DNA from: Anaerobiospirillum sp. NML120449
GTDB taxonomy: Bacteria; Pseudomonadota; Gammaproteobacteria; Enterobacterales; Succinivibrionaceae
Reading direction: 5' to 3'
DNA length: 64,000 bases
Assembly: GCF_023051105.1 (NCBI RefSeq)
Contig: NZ_JALKIL010000010.1
Coordinates: 1-64,000 of the forward strand
Of the stretch, positions 8,069-16,822 are shown piece after piece. A program made the translations under genes and the position numbers. Within the stretch, counting starts at the first letter, position 1, and the number at the start of each line of letters is the position of its first letter. The notes beneath the pieces are model-generated. The model was not told the origin of the DNA, ran no database searches, and saw nothing but the letters and a program-made list of their open reading frames with translations.

Positions 8069-8935
8069 TCAGCTCTTGCTGCTGTCGCTGTCAGAGGCGG
8101 AGCTGTCAGCTGCCTCTGAGCGAAGCTGGTCAGGGCTGATGCCCTGAGCGCGCATTTTACGGTCGCGTCTGAACAGATAGACCATAAGCACTATTGAGCC
8201 TGCTATGAATGGCAGGCTGAGCAGCTGGCCTACATTGAGGGCCATGTGAGTGCTGTATTCGGCCTGCTCTATCTTAAGCGGTTCAATGAGCAGACGTGCG
8301 GTGAAGATGCAGAAGAGCAAAATGGCCAGCAGCATGCCCTCAGAACGCTTTTTCCACATGATGTAGAGAGACAGCAGCAGGATAAAGGTCATGTAATAGG
8401 CAAAGGCCTCCATAAGCTGGGCCGGATAGCGGGCAAAATCCTCACCCAGGCGGGCAAAGACTACGCCAAAAGGACTGTCGGTTGGTATGCCCAGAATCTC
8501 AGAGTTCATGAAATTGCCAATGCGGATAAAGGTGCATACAAGAGCAATAGGCACCACAATCATGTCAGCAATCTCAAAGAAACGATAGCGTCCTTTTGAT
8601 CGTCTGATAAAAAGGGTAAAGGCCAGAATCACACCTACAGTGCCTCCATGGCTGGCAAGGCCGCCCTGCCAGATCTTGAGAATATCAAGCGGGTGAGCCA
8701 GATAGTAGGATGGATCGTAAATAAGGCAGTGGCCAAGACGTGCACCTATGATCGTGCCCAGGAAGACATAAAAGAGCATGCGATCCAGGTCTTCAGTGTT
8801 GTAGCGGGCTCTTTTGAACATGGCCTGCATGATGAAGTAACCGAGCACAAAACCGCCGGAAAACAGCAGTCCATACCAGCGCAGGGTCACCGGACCAACA
8901 GAAAAGGCAACAGGATCTATATCCCAGACAAACAT
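8069..8935 (-). CDS. lgt: Prolipoprotein diacylglyceryl transferase Lgt, 288 aa
   Basis: Inner-membrane enzyme that moves diacylglycerol from phosphatidylglycerol to the lipobox cysteine of prolipoproteins, the first step of lipoprotein maturation. About seven membrane segments. The family signature is present as FIRIGNFMNSE, with the conserved HGG (ASHGGTVG) and the late YPAQLMEAF element. The C-terminus ends in a short Ser/Asp-rich tail (about 15 residues) that E. coli Lgt lacks. In enterobacteria thyA follows lgt; here it does not. Confidence 0.95.
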   Translation of the reverse strand: MFVWDIDPVAFSVGPVTLRWYGLLFSGGFVLGYFIMQAMFKRARYNTEDLDRMLFYVFLGTIIGARLGHCLIYDPSYYLAHPLDILKIWQGGLASHGGTVGVILAFTLFIRRSKGRYRFFEIADMIVVPIALVCTFIRIGNFMNSEILGIPTDSPFGVVFARLGEDFARYPAQLMEAFAYYMTFILLLSLYIMWKKRSEGMLLAILLFCIFTARLLIEPLKIEQAEYSTHMALNVGQLLSLPFIAGSIVLMVYLFRRDRKMRAQGISPDQLRSEAADSSASDSDSSKS

Positions 8936-9217
8936 TTGCTAAATACCTGAATACATAAATGGAAAGTGAAAATGGTTTCAGCGTCTGAGCCTGAGTACGC
9001 AAACACGGCCCTGCCCAGAGCATTGGGGCAAGTTTAGCCCAGCTTATTTGGTCTGGGTATGGCCTTTGCAGTAAACTAATATAGCTGTCGGGTGGACTGA
9101 CTGTATGCAGCCGCTCTCATGGGCTCAGGCAGGTACTGCACAGGCCCGGTTCCGGCGGAATGAGCACGGGCACGCCGGGCACGCCGGGCGTTACAAAGCC
9201 ATCTGTGTTCCGTACTT

Positions 9218-9226
9218 TGTTATAAT
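9218..9226 (+). promoter_or_regulatory. Extended -10 promoter upstream of the giant membrane protein
   Basis: TGTTATAAT is a perfect extended -10 (TGnTATAAT). No good -35 is seen, as is usual for this class. It lies 470 bases upstream of the ATG at 9696, which would give a long leader across the 65-bp repeat; another closer promoter cannot be excluded. Confidence 0.45.
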
Positions 9227-9336
9227 CGAACGCTGGTGCGGGTATTGTGACACATTTTCGTGCAGGCTATGCCTGGGGTAAGAGAATTTACCCTCGGCGC
9301 CACAAGGGAGCAGTAATTACCATCTGTGCCGCTGCG

Positions 9337-9466
9337 ATGACCTGGGATGCTTTGCACCGCAGGTATCTGACAGTACAGGCCAGCTGGCTTTTGTAAGCAT
9401 AATGACCTGGGTTGCTTTGCACCGCAGGTATCTGACAGTACAGGCCTGCCGGCTTTTGTAAGCATT
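9337..9466. repeat. 65-bp direct repeat, 2 copies
   Basis: Copies at 9337-9401 and 9402-9466 are nearly identical (a handful of differences). Each includes TTTGCACCGCAGGTATCTGA and GGCTTTTGTAAGCAT. It lies in the presumed leader of the giant gene. Confidence 0.9.
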
Positions 9467-9695
9467 CTGTCCAGGCCGTCAGTTTATGATGCGTTTTATA
9501 ATGCGTTGTCAGAGCTGACATCATAATGTTACCTTGCAGCCCCATCTGTTCGTTTTTTGTACCGGAACCCTGTCTGTATATGGCCAGGCTGTCTGTCCTG
9601 CACCTGGATGCAGGGCATCACAATATCCGGTCTCCGGTTTAGCTCCACCTTACTGAGCCTGAATTTATTCATCGTCCTGAAGACCTCTCTCTGTT

Positions 9696-12600
9696 ATGGC
9701 TGACCTTATTTCCTCTGTAGACGCGCTGTTCTCCTACTTTGGAGGCGTGTTATTTGTTCTGGGCCTGCTGTGTTGCCTGGTGCCACGTACATTCAGATTT
9801 GGTGTTATCACCATGCTGATTGCTGACGTGCCTCTGGCTCTGGCAGTTGCCTTTCCACGCCGCGTGATTGAAGAGCTGCAGAAACTTGGTCTGAGCCCTG
9901 AAGATTTCCCTGATGTACAGACCGGTCATACCTGGGGTATTGCCGGTGGTGTAGCCACATTTATTGTCCTTTTTGTCATTCGTACCGTTCTGGTATCAAT
10001 GTTCAAAAAGCCTGAGGTCAAGGAGCAGCCTGAGCCTGAACAGCTCGATATGGACGACGCTCCCGTAGAGCTGGGCGACGATGATCCTGATCTTGGCAAT
10101 GCCTTAACCAATGACCTTTCTGCCCGTGAGCCGGTGGCTGCAGGCAAGAAAGGAAAAAAGTCATGGCAGAGTGCCAGTGCCCGCCACCTCAACTCTGATG
10201 ACAATCCTCTGAACCTCGAAGATGCCGTTGTCGACCTGGACAACTTAAAAAAAAATAATTCAGGAGACGGACTGAGCCCTGATCTGGGCTCTGGATCAGG
10301 CATCGAGGAGGATCCCCATGGCCGCTTTTCGCTGAGCGACATCAAAAAGGCCCAGGCCGGCGTTGATGATGCTCAGAAAGAGCCCACGCTAGGACCGGAC
10401 GCATTTAAAAATCACATGGGGCATGATGAGCCAAGCTTCAGCAATGCCTTTATCGACAATGCCGCTCTGGGCACCTCCAATCATCCTTACAGCACCAGCA
10501 TTGCTGCGCACAGCAGTACCGCTCAGGCTCCGGCAGGCCCGGCAGCCGCATCGGGCGGTGCCGGAGCTGCCGCCTCAGGTTCAGCTGCGCCAGCTGGATC
10601 AGCCGGCGCGTCTGACAGGAGCGCAGGCCGTGCGCCTGCACGCAATGGCCGCGCGCCGGATGACAAGGCCGCTGCCGCTGCCCCCTCAGGTGCTGACAAA
10701 TCATCAAAGGACAAAGCAGGCTCCTCAAAGGGAGGTCCTGCCGATGCTGCATGGGCTGACGCTGCTGAATCAGGTGGCGCTGGCAAGGGCAAGTCATCAT
10801 CATGGTCATCTCTTTTATCCAAGATCAATCAGGCCCAGAAAGAGACGCCTCAGGCTGGCAGTGACAAAGCTCAGGCTTCAGGTTCCCGTCTCAGGTCTTC
10901 AGTTCCTTATGCCGCCATGGACGATGAAGAGGAGCACAGCGATGATGTCAGCCGTGCCCTTGATGATCGTTATGCCAGTCTTGACGGTGATGAAGACTTT
11001 AATTCCTATTCAGGCAAAAAGCCTCGCAGCAGCGCTGCTGCCGGCGGCGCTGCCGGTGCTGCAGGCTCCAACAGCGTATCTGATCTGACCACCTCAGGAC
11101 GTATCAGTATTGATGATGTATCGCTGGCCGGTAACAAGGTAGGCGATCTGCTCGGAGCTATCGACAGTGATGGCAAGAGCGGTGATGAGGCTGAGGCCAG
11201 TCTGCTTTCAAAGCTCAAAGAGCGTGATGCCCGCAATTCAGGCAGTAAAAACAGCGACAGCAAGTTCAGCTTTGCTGATGTGCTCAACTCTGCTCAGCAG
11301 CGTCAGAATGACATTGAAAACGGTGAAGATGAGGTCGGTGATGAAGAGGAGCAGCAGGCTTTTGCAGCTCTGGGGCGCTCCCACAAGACTGTAGCTGAGG
11401 CTCTTGCCGATCTTGAGGCTCAGGAAGACTCCCTGGACGCCTCCCAGGACGCCCCTGGCGTGCCAGGCGTCGTCTCTGGCGCCGCTGCAGGCGGCGTACG
11501 CACGCCTGCTGATGACTATCCACCGGCTGCCACCATGGATGAGTGGAATGCCGGCACCATTGCTCAGGAGCATGGTCTGCCTCTGCCTGTTAACAGCAAT
11601 ATTTCCTATCTGTACGGCAGTGCTGCAGCAGGTCATGGTCATCCGGGCACGGTCTATGGTCATGATGACATTACCTCAGGCTTTGACAGCCTCAAGGGCC
11701 TGTCTCCTGATGGTAATGCCCGTGGTCAGAACGGATCAGGCATGAAAGCTACCAGCGGCTTTGGCTGGAAGAATGAGCCTGAGGGGGCACCTGGCGTTTA
11801 TGACAACAATGTCACTGATTACAGCTTCTCGATGAGCGGTACCTTCAAGGAAAAATCTCAGCTTTCCGTAGCCGGCTTTGTTGATCGCAGCTCTTATCTG
11901 GGTCAGTCTGAATACGAGGCTGATTTCCACGAAAACGAGCTTACCGACATGATTGCCCGCCAAGAGGGCCGTCCAGCTCCAAACACTCCATCCCCATCAG
12001 GCCGTTATGGCGCTCAGCCTGGTCTTGCCTTTGCCCGCGAGGCTTCATGGCAGTCAGGATCAGCCGCCAGCCGTGATGATCTGCTGCAAAGTGCTCCTGG
12101 CACTCCGCTCAACCGTGAGCAGGTGCTGGAAATGGCCCGTCAGGTTGCCCAGCAGATTACCGCTGAGCTTGATGAGGAAGTTAACAAGCAGGAAAACCGC
12201 AAGCTTGGCCGTCGTGCTCAGAAAGCTACTGATGAGGCTCAGGCCTTTCTTGAGGCCCTGGCCCGCGAATCCCTGCGCGGCATTATCCGCAACGATCCTT
12301 CCCCTGATGCTGCTGTGCTTGGTGGTCTGAGCGACAGCGAGTACAGTGCCGCCATCGATCAGCAGAGCTATTCATCAGGTCCTGACTATAACGCAGGTAC
12401 CCATTACCGCTCCGGTGCGGCCTCATCAGCGGCACAGACGCGCCCTGCTGCCGCAGGTGCAGCAGCTGGTGCCGGTCGCGCATCACGTCCTGCTGCCGGC
12501 GCCCCTGTCCAGACTGCAGCAGCCGGTCGCAGGCAAGCTAATGCCCAGGCTGGTGCCGCAGCTCGCGGCCGTGCCTCTGACAGCGCTGCAGCCGCAGCTT

Positions 12601-14453
12601 CAGGCGGTCGTTCAGCCCCGGCCTCGGGCGGCCGTGCCGCCGCAGGTACAGGCGCGCCATCTGGCGCACAAGCTGGCACAGCAGCACGTAACCGTGCCCG
12701 TCCGGCTGCAGCCAATGGCAGTGCCAGTGCCTCAGATTACGCCCTTAAGGATCACATCACCGATGCAGCTCAGGACGAGGCCCGCGCTCTGGCTGGAATC
12801 TTCGGGTCAGACAAGGGTGCATCAGGAGCCTCTGGGACCGCTGGCACAGCTGGCCGTTCAGGTTCGAAGGTTCTTTCTGAGTCCGAGCGCATTGAGATCA
12901 AGTCTGGTGATGGTGCTCAGTCTCCTGAAATCAAACGTGCCGGCGATCAGGAGCTTATCATCCACAAGGCCCATGAGCTTGACGCTCTGTCCCTCAAAAA
13001 GAAGAAAGAGGGTGTACCTGAGGCCAATGTGGGCAAGGTAGTAAGAACCGCTGATGCCGATAATGATCTGGAAAAGAGTGCTTCACGCTCCCTTAAGGTC
13101 AGTGGTAACGCCCCTGCAGGCGAGATCAAGGGTCTGACCAGCGCCTCTGCCGCTGCATCTGCAGCCACCGCAGGACGCCCTGCCTCAGCCTCAGTCGCAA
13201 CTGCATCAGCCCGCGCCTCCGGCACAGCAGCCCCGGCACGATCCTCCGGCACGGCAGCCCCGGCAGGTGCCGCTGCACCGGCCGGCGCCCAGGGCGCACT
13301 CGCCTCAGGAACGGCCGCCGCTGCTGGTGCTGCCCCTGCTGGTGCAGCGGCCCAGTCATCTGCCGGAAGCATGGCTGAGCGCATGGCAGCCGTTAAGGCC
13401 GCCGCTGCTGCCCGCAAGGCGTCAGGCAAGGAAGAGGCTGTTCAAAGCGTTGCTGAACGTGTGGAAAAGAACAGTGACAGGGAGCTGCCAACCCGTTCTG
13501 CCGCACGCGTGAATATGCTTAAGAATCGTGCGTTAAACGCCCGAGTCGAAAGTGCTGAAAAAATGCAGGATCGCAAGGTTGCATCCTACATGGCTCACAA
13601 CCAGGCAAAGCGCGCTCAGAAGGTTGCTGATGAGGCAGCTCAGGCAGCTGCAGTCGGCGCTGCTGGCGCAGGCGCTGTAAAAGCTCAAGCCCCATCCGGT
13701 GCAGCTGCAGGTGCTGCAGCAGGTGCTGCAGCAGGTGATAACTCTATCGCCCGTGCCCGTCAGGGAATTGCTGCTCTTAAGAGTAAAATGGCTGCCCGTG
13801 CAGCCTCCGGACCTCAGGAAACATCAGAGCCTGGCAAGTCAGGAACAGCTGCTGTCAGTGATGCCGGCAAGTCTGCAGCTCAGGCAGCTGCAGCTGCATC
13901 AGATGCTGCTGCCCGTGCTGCAGCTGAAGATGAGAAGCTCAGCGCCAGTGCCCGCTTCGATGCTCTTAAGAACCGCCTGAGCCGTGTATCTCAGGAGCCG
14001 GAAAAGGCCGTAGCTCAGGCTGTAAGATCCCTTACCTCCAAGGTAAGTGTGCTCTCACCTGAGGAGAAGTCATCCACAGCTGCTGCAGTTTCCGTAGCGG
14101 CCACTGTCGCGCGCGGCGCCGCCGCAGCCGACAAGGCCGCCCCTGCAGCTGCTCAGGCTGCAGCTCCAGCCGGGGAAGCTGCCAAAGAGGCTGCACCGAC
14201 AGCTCCAGCTGCACCTGCTGCAGCTCCGGCTGCTGAAAAGGAGCAGGGCACTGCCCGTGCCTCCTTAAAGCACCGTCGCCGCTCCCGCAGCGAGGTCGAG
14301 CCGGCCGCTGCTGCAGCTGCCACCACAAAGACTGAGGCTGCCCCAGCTTCGGCTGCTGAGGCAGCTAAAGCTGCAGCAGCCGGTAGCGAGGGCACCCGTC
14401 AGCCGGGCACTCTGCGCCGCTCACTGGCCTCACGCCGCCGTTCGGGCAAGTAG
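9696..14453 (+). CDS. Giant membrane-anchored low-complexity protein, 1585 aa, function unknown
   Basis: I do not recognise this protein. Three hydrophobic segments lie at the N-terminus (about residues 14-31, 35-53 and 80-103). An acidic stretch follows (about 105-135), then almost 1450 residues rich in Ala, Ser, Gly and Asp with few hydrophobic residues, predicted disordered. Within the tail a degenerate basic, helix-like element recurs, especially after residue 1240: MAERMAAVKAA, ARARQGIAALKSKMAARA, ARFDALKNRLSRVS, and the extreme C-terminus LRRSLASRRRSGK. That pattern suggests repeated short amphipathic or nucleic-acid/protein-binding helices on a flexible tether. No adjacent gene shares its operon. 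The long opposite-strand open frames across it follow from the GC-rich Ala codons. It could be a polar or envelope scaffold, but this is only a guess. Confidence 0.85.
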   Translation: MADLISSVDALFSYFGGVLFVLGLLCCLVPRTFRFGVITMLIADVPLALAVAFPRRVIEELQKLGLSPEDFPDVQTGHTWGIAGGVATFIVLFVIRTVLVSMFKKPEVKEQPEPEQLDMDDAPVELGDDDPDLGNALTNDLSAREPVAAGKKGKKSWQSASARHLNSDDNPLNLEDAVVDLDNLKKNNSGDGLSPDLGSGSGIEEDPHGRFSLSDIKKAQAGVDDAQKEPTLGPDAFKNHMGHDEPSFSNAFIDNAALGTSNHPYSTSIAAHSSTAQAPAGPAAASGGAGAAASGSAAPAGSAGASDRSAGRAPARNGRAPDDKAAAAAPSGADKSSKDKAGSSKGGPADAAWADAAESGGAGKGKSSSWSSLLSKINQAQKETPQAGSDKAQASGSRLRSSVPYAAMDDEEEHSDDVSRALDDRYASLDGDEDFNSYSGKKPRSSAAAGGAAGAAGSNSVSDLTTSGRISIDDVSLAGNKVGDLLGAIDSDGKSGDEAEASLLSKLKERDARNSGSKNSDSKFSFADVLNSAQQRQNDIENGEDEVGDEEEQQAFAALGRSHKTVAEALADLEAQEDSLDASQDAPGVPGVVSGAAAGGVRTPADDYPPAATMDEWNAGTIAQEHGLPLPVNSNISYLYGSAAAGHGHPGTVYGHDDITSGFDSLKGLSPDGNARGQNGSGMKATSGFGWKNEPEGAPGVYDNNVTDYSFSMSGTFKEKSQLSVAGFVDRSSYLGQSEYEADFHENELTDMIARQEGRPAPNTPSPSGRYGAQPGLAFAREASWQSGSAASRDDLLQSAPGTPLNREQVLEMARQVAQQITAELDEEVNKQENRKLGRRAQKATDEAQAFLEALARESLRGIIRNDPSPDAAVLGGLSDSEYSAAIDQQSYSSGPDYNAGTHYRSGAASSAAQTRPAAAGAAAGAGRASRPAAGAPVQTAAAGRRQANAQAGAAARGRASDSAAAAASGGRSAPASGGRAAAGTGAPSGAQAGTAARNRARPAAANGSASASDYALKDHITDAAQDEARALAGIFGSDKGASGASGTAGTAGRSGSKVLSESERIEIKSGDGAQSPEIKRAGDQELIIHKAHELDALSLKKKKEGVPEANVGKVVRTADADNDLEKSASRSLKVSGNAPAGEIKGLTSASAAASAATAGRPASASVATASARASGTAAPARSSGTAAPAGAAAPAGAQGALASGTAAAAGAAPAGAAAQSSAGSMAERMAAVKAAAAARKASGKEEAVQSVAERVEKNSDRELPTRSAARVNMLKNRALNARVESAEKMQDRKVASYMAHNQAKRAQKVADEAAQAAAVGAAGAGAVKAQAPSGAAAGAAAGAAAGDNSIARARQGIAALKSKMAARAASGPQETSEPGKSGTAAVSDAGKSAAQAAAAASDAAARAAAEDEKLSASARFDALKNRLSRVSQEPEKAVAQAVRSLTSKVSVLSPEEKSSTAAAVSVAATVARGAAAADKAAPAAAQAAAPAGEAAKEAAPTAPAAPAAAPAAEKEQGTARASLKHRRRSRSEVEPAAAAAATTKTEAAPASAAEAAKAAAAGSEGTRQPGTLRRSLASRRRSGK

Positions 14454-14587
14454 TCCGGAAGGTACAGTGGCGTGGGCCGGTCAGGCACTCTGGCCGGGAC
14501 AGGGGCGTGGGCCGTACCGGGACATGGACCGTGCCTGGAGACTGCTGGAGACAGTTGGAGCTGGCTTGCCTGAGCCGGGGCTGCTGG

Positions 14588-14622
14588 ATGGGGTATTATG
14601 AAGATGCTTTATAATGCCCCAT
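14588..14622. repeat. Inverted repeat with embedded TATAAT
   Basis: ATGGGGTATTAT and ATAATGCCCCAT form a 12-bp stem (one G-T type mismatch) around an 11-base loop. The right arm overlaps a TATAAT, so the element could be an operator or a folded RNA. Confidence 0.55.
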
Positions 14623-14711
14623 AGTGCGGCATAAAACATTTTGCTGCGTAACTTGGTACATGCGTACTGATGAGTTTGCGCAGTCAGCTTTGCTTAAACG
14701 TTAGCAATGAG

Positions 14712-14746
14712 GGCCGCACCTGGTGCGGCCTTATGATTTTTTTTAA
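14712..14746 (+). terminator. Terminator after the giant membrane protein
   Basis: GGCCGCA / TGCGGCC stem with a 5-base loop, then a stretch ending in eight T. It lies 260 bases after the stop at 14453 and just before the next gene, whose transcript would start beyond it or read through it. Confidence 0.75.
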
Positions 14747-14763
14747 GCTGGGTCGACTTCCAA

Positions 14764-15795
14764 TTGAAACTCACAGAAGAAAATCCGGTCTATCTTGGAG
14801 TTATGTCCTGTATTTGCCAGAAGCTCAGCTCCCTGCTTGCCCCTGACAGTGCCATCACCTCGGCAGCAGCGGGGATGAAAGAGCAGCGGGCCCGGTCTTT
14901 TACCGCCGGACGAGCACTGCTCAAAGCTGCACTGTGCCGTGAGGGGCTGGTGAACGCAAGTGAGGCCATGCCGCCCATTGCTACCGGCGCCGGAGGCAAA
15001 CCTGAGTTGTGCTGGCCTGATAATCTTAGCCGGGCATGCTTTAATATCTCGCACACTGATGGAGTGCTGGCCCTTGCTTTGGGGCCTGAAAGTCAGGGTG
15101 TGGATATTGAGCAGATAAGTGAGCGCCGCCTGCGTCCGGCGCTGCTTAAAAGAGTGCTTAATGCCAGGGAGCATGAGCTGCTTGAGGCCATGGAATCATC
15201 CTGGCAGCGCGCCGCTTTCTTTGCCCGTCAATGGACCCTGCGCGAAGCTCTGCTCAAGGTAACAGGCAGGAGTATTTTTGCCATGGACTGTCTGGATATT
15301 GATCCTGATGCCATGACTGTAAATGCTCCGGATACCCCATCAGGATGGCTTTTATTTAAGAATCTGCATCTTTTGGTGCGCCGGTGCAGCACAGACATTA
15401 TGACCTCCCCATCAGAGGGCTCAGACTGTGCACTTTGCTCTGATACAGTGCGAAATGAAGGTATCAAAACGCAACTTTGTTGCAGCTATGAATCCCAGGG
15501 GCGATTCATGGGGTATCATTTTGGCAATGACATCAAAACTGACAGTCCTGTGGGCCGGGTTAATGATGATAAAGGACAGCTTACAGCAAGCTATGCGCTG
15601 TGTATTTTTCACAAAGCTGATATCTGTCCGAAAAATTTGACCGTTATGGTGCATAATGACAGTTTTTCAGTACCAGATGGGCACGCAGTCTGCAGTAACT
15701 GTCATCAAACGTGTGCAGACGAAAATCCGATGCACGCTTTTACAGGATTAAAACTGGTTCCTGACGCTGTAATAGCGGTTAATCAAAGCCGTTAA
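14764..15795 (+). CDS. Sfp/EntD-type 4'-phosphopantetheinyl transferase with C-terminal extension, up to 343 aa
   Basis: Transfers the phosphopantetheine arm of CoA to a serine of a carrier protein, activating acyl or peptidyl carriers. Family motifs are in order: GKPEL (78-82), FNISHTDG (93-100), GVDIE (112-116, Mg-binding Asp/Glu) and WTLREALLK (157-165), numbered from the TTG. From about residue 190 the protein continues for some 150 residues with many Cys (CSNCHQTCAD near 300) and no match I recognise; usual members are about 210-250 residues. The start is unsure: TTG at 14764 or ATG at 14803, and neither has a clear ribosome binding site. Downstream is a small membrane protein gene; no polyketide or fatty-acid genes adjoin to name its partner. 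Confidence 0.8.
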   Translation: MKLTEENPVYLGVMSCICQKLSSLLAPDSAITSAAAGMKEQRARSFTAGRALLKAALCREGLVNASEAMPPIATGAGGKPELCWPDNLSRACFNISHTDGVLALALGPESQGVDIEQISERRLRPALLKRVLNAREHELLEAMESSWQRAAFFARQWTLREALLKVTGRSIFAMDCLDIDPDAMTVNAPDTPSGWLLFKNLHLLVRRCSTDIMTSPSEGSDCALCSDTVRNEGIKTQLCCSYESQGRFMGYHFGNDIKTDSPVGRVNDDKGQLTASYALCIFHKADICPKNLTVMVHNDSFSVPDGHAVCSNCHQTCADENPMHAFTGLKLVPDAVIAVNQSR

Positions 15796-16131
15796 TCATG
15801 AAGTAGTACAGGACATCACACACCAGGCGCCTGTCACAAAAGCCTCAGGAGGCTCCCTGAAAAATCAGGGCATATGCTTTGTCTCCTGGTTTATCTGAGG
15901 GCTTAAGACAGCACTTTTCCGGAAATGGCCTCATGCAGCTGGCCTCATGCAGCTGGCAGAGGCAGATCCGAAGCTGTCAAACAGGAAATAATGGCAATGC
16001 TGCTAATTGCCCAGTGCCTGGCCCCGGATTATTTCCGGATATGACTGAAATTGAATTATTAGTAGGGATCTGCAGAGCATGTAACAACAGCAGATCCGAC
16101 TGCCATCAGCAGTATAAAGAGAGGTAATGCA
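15796..16131. other. Intergenic with a short direct repeat
   Basis: Contains a tandem pair of GGCCTCATGCAGCT at about 15927-15954 and small hairpins around 15845-15870. No promoter is obvious and no gene is supported. Confidence 0.45.
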
Positions 16132-16551
16132 GTGGCTCTTTTCAAGTTTGTTTCGTTTATTGGTGCAGCCTGTTTACTGTTTTCCATTGCTCCATGGACA
16201 CCACTTATTGACTTCTACGCCCGCATCTTTGGATCCATAGGCCTTGCATGGGGCGCAACCTACTTCATGCTCAGGGAAAATGAAGTCGTGTACGGTTCCG
16301 TATGCATTATTTTCGCTGTGCTGGTTCAGCCGTTTTATGACATTGAGTATTCCCGTGGCGTATGGATGCTGATTTCCTTCCTGTCAGGCACTTACCTGGC
16401 TCTGTGCGGCATGCTCTGCTACAAGATTGAAAAGACCAATGCCATCAACAAGATCAAGCGCGAAGCTGAGCTGGAAATTTACCGCCAGAATGAAAAGCTC
16501 CTGAGAGCTCAGGAAGAGCAAGAAGACACTCTCATTCATAAGAGACAGTAA
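16132..16551 (+). CDS. Small inner-membrane protein with coiled-coil tail, 139 aa, unknown
   Basis: Unrecognised. Three to four hydrophobic segments (about residues 5-22, 30-46, 53-72 and 78-97) are followed by a charged, probably helical cytoplasmic tail rich in Glu, Lys and Gln (about 100-139). Start is the GTG at 16132, chosen because AGAGAGG (16118-16124) sits 7 bases upstream; an ATG six bases earlier is in another frame. A strong terminator follows, shared with convergent dnaE. Confidence 0.75.
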   Translation: MALFKFVSFIGAACLLFSIAPWTPLIDFYARIFGSIGLAWGATYFMLRENEVVYGSVCIIFAVLVQPFYDIEYSRGVWMLISFLSGTYLALCGMLCYKIEKTNAINKIKREAELEIYRQNEKLLRAQEEQEDTLIHKRQ

Positions 16552-16640
16552 TCAACTGGTTCTACTCAGGCAGAGTGCACTGCTCTCTTGGTGCCCTGCA
16601 CTGAGTTCAGTGCTGACCAGGCATTAGCAGGTCAGGCCAT

Positions 16641-16681
16641 AAAAAATCCTCCCATGACCACAGTCAGGGAGGATTTTTTTT
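16641..16681. terminator. Bidirectional terminator between the small membrane protein gene and dnaE
   Basis: AAAAATCCTCCC / GGGAGGATTTTT arms with an additional inner pairing TGAC/GTCA; A-run on one side and T-run on the other, so it serves both convergent genes. Confidence 0.85.
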
Positions 16682-16682
16682 G

Positions 16683-16800
16683 CCTGGCACAGGGCCCGGG
16701 CCGCTGGCAGGTACCTGGGCTGGTCCACAGCCCCGGGCCGTAGGCAGGTCCATAGCCATGGGCCGTTGGCAGGCCCAAAGGCCCTGGCCCCGCAGGCCCT
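16683..16800. repeat. Imperfect repeats built on GGGCCGxxGGCAGG
   Basis: GGGCCGCTGGCAGG, GGGCCGTAGGCAGG and GGGCCGTTGGCAGG occur in sequence downstream of dnaE, with variable connecting DNA. Confidence 0.5.
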
Positions 16801-16822
16801 GTCCATATGGCCGGGCACGGGG

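Larger units (their letters stand above)
8936..9695. other. Intergenic, 760 bases, with promoter and 65-bp repeat
   Basis: Separates divergent lgt and the giant membrane protein gene. It contains an extended -10 promoter (9218-9226), a 65-bp duplication (9337-9466) and otherwise nothing recognisable. Minus-strand open frames at 9220-9545 are generated by the duplication. Confidence 0.5.
14454..14763. other. Intergenic with two hairpins
   Basis: Contains an imperfect inverted repeat at 14588-14622 and a terminator at 14712-14746. No gene is supported. Confidence 0.5.

Noticed and set aside
12404-12715. Ala/Pro/Arg-rich minus-strand frames resembling low-complexity proteins
   Set aside because: Mirror of the repeat-like codons in the giant gene; no ribosome binding sites.
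10423-14395. Several long frames on both strands overlapping the 1585-aa gene
   Set aside because: They arise from GC-rich Ala/Gly codons of the true frame, which alone carries membrane segments and a complete gene structure.
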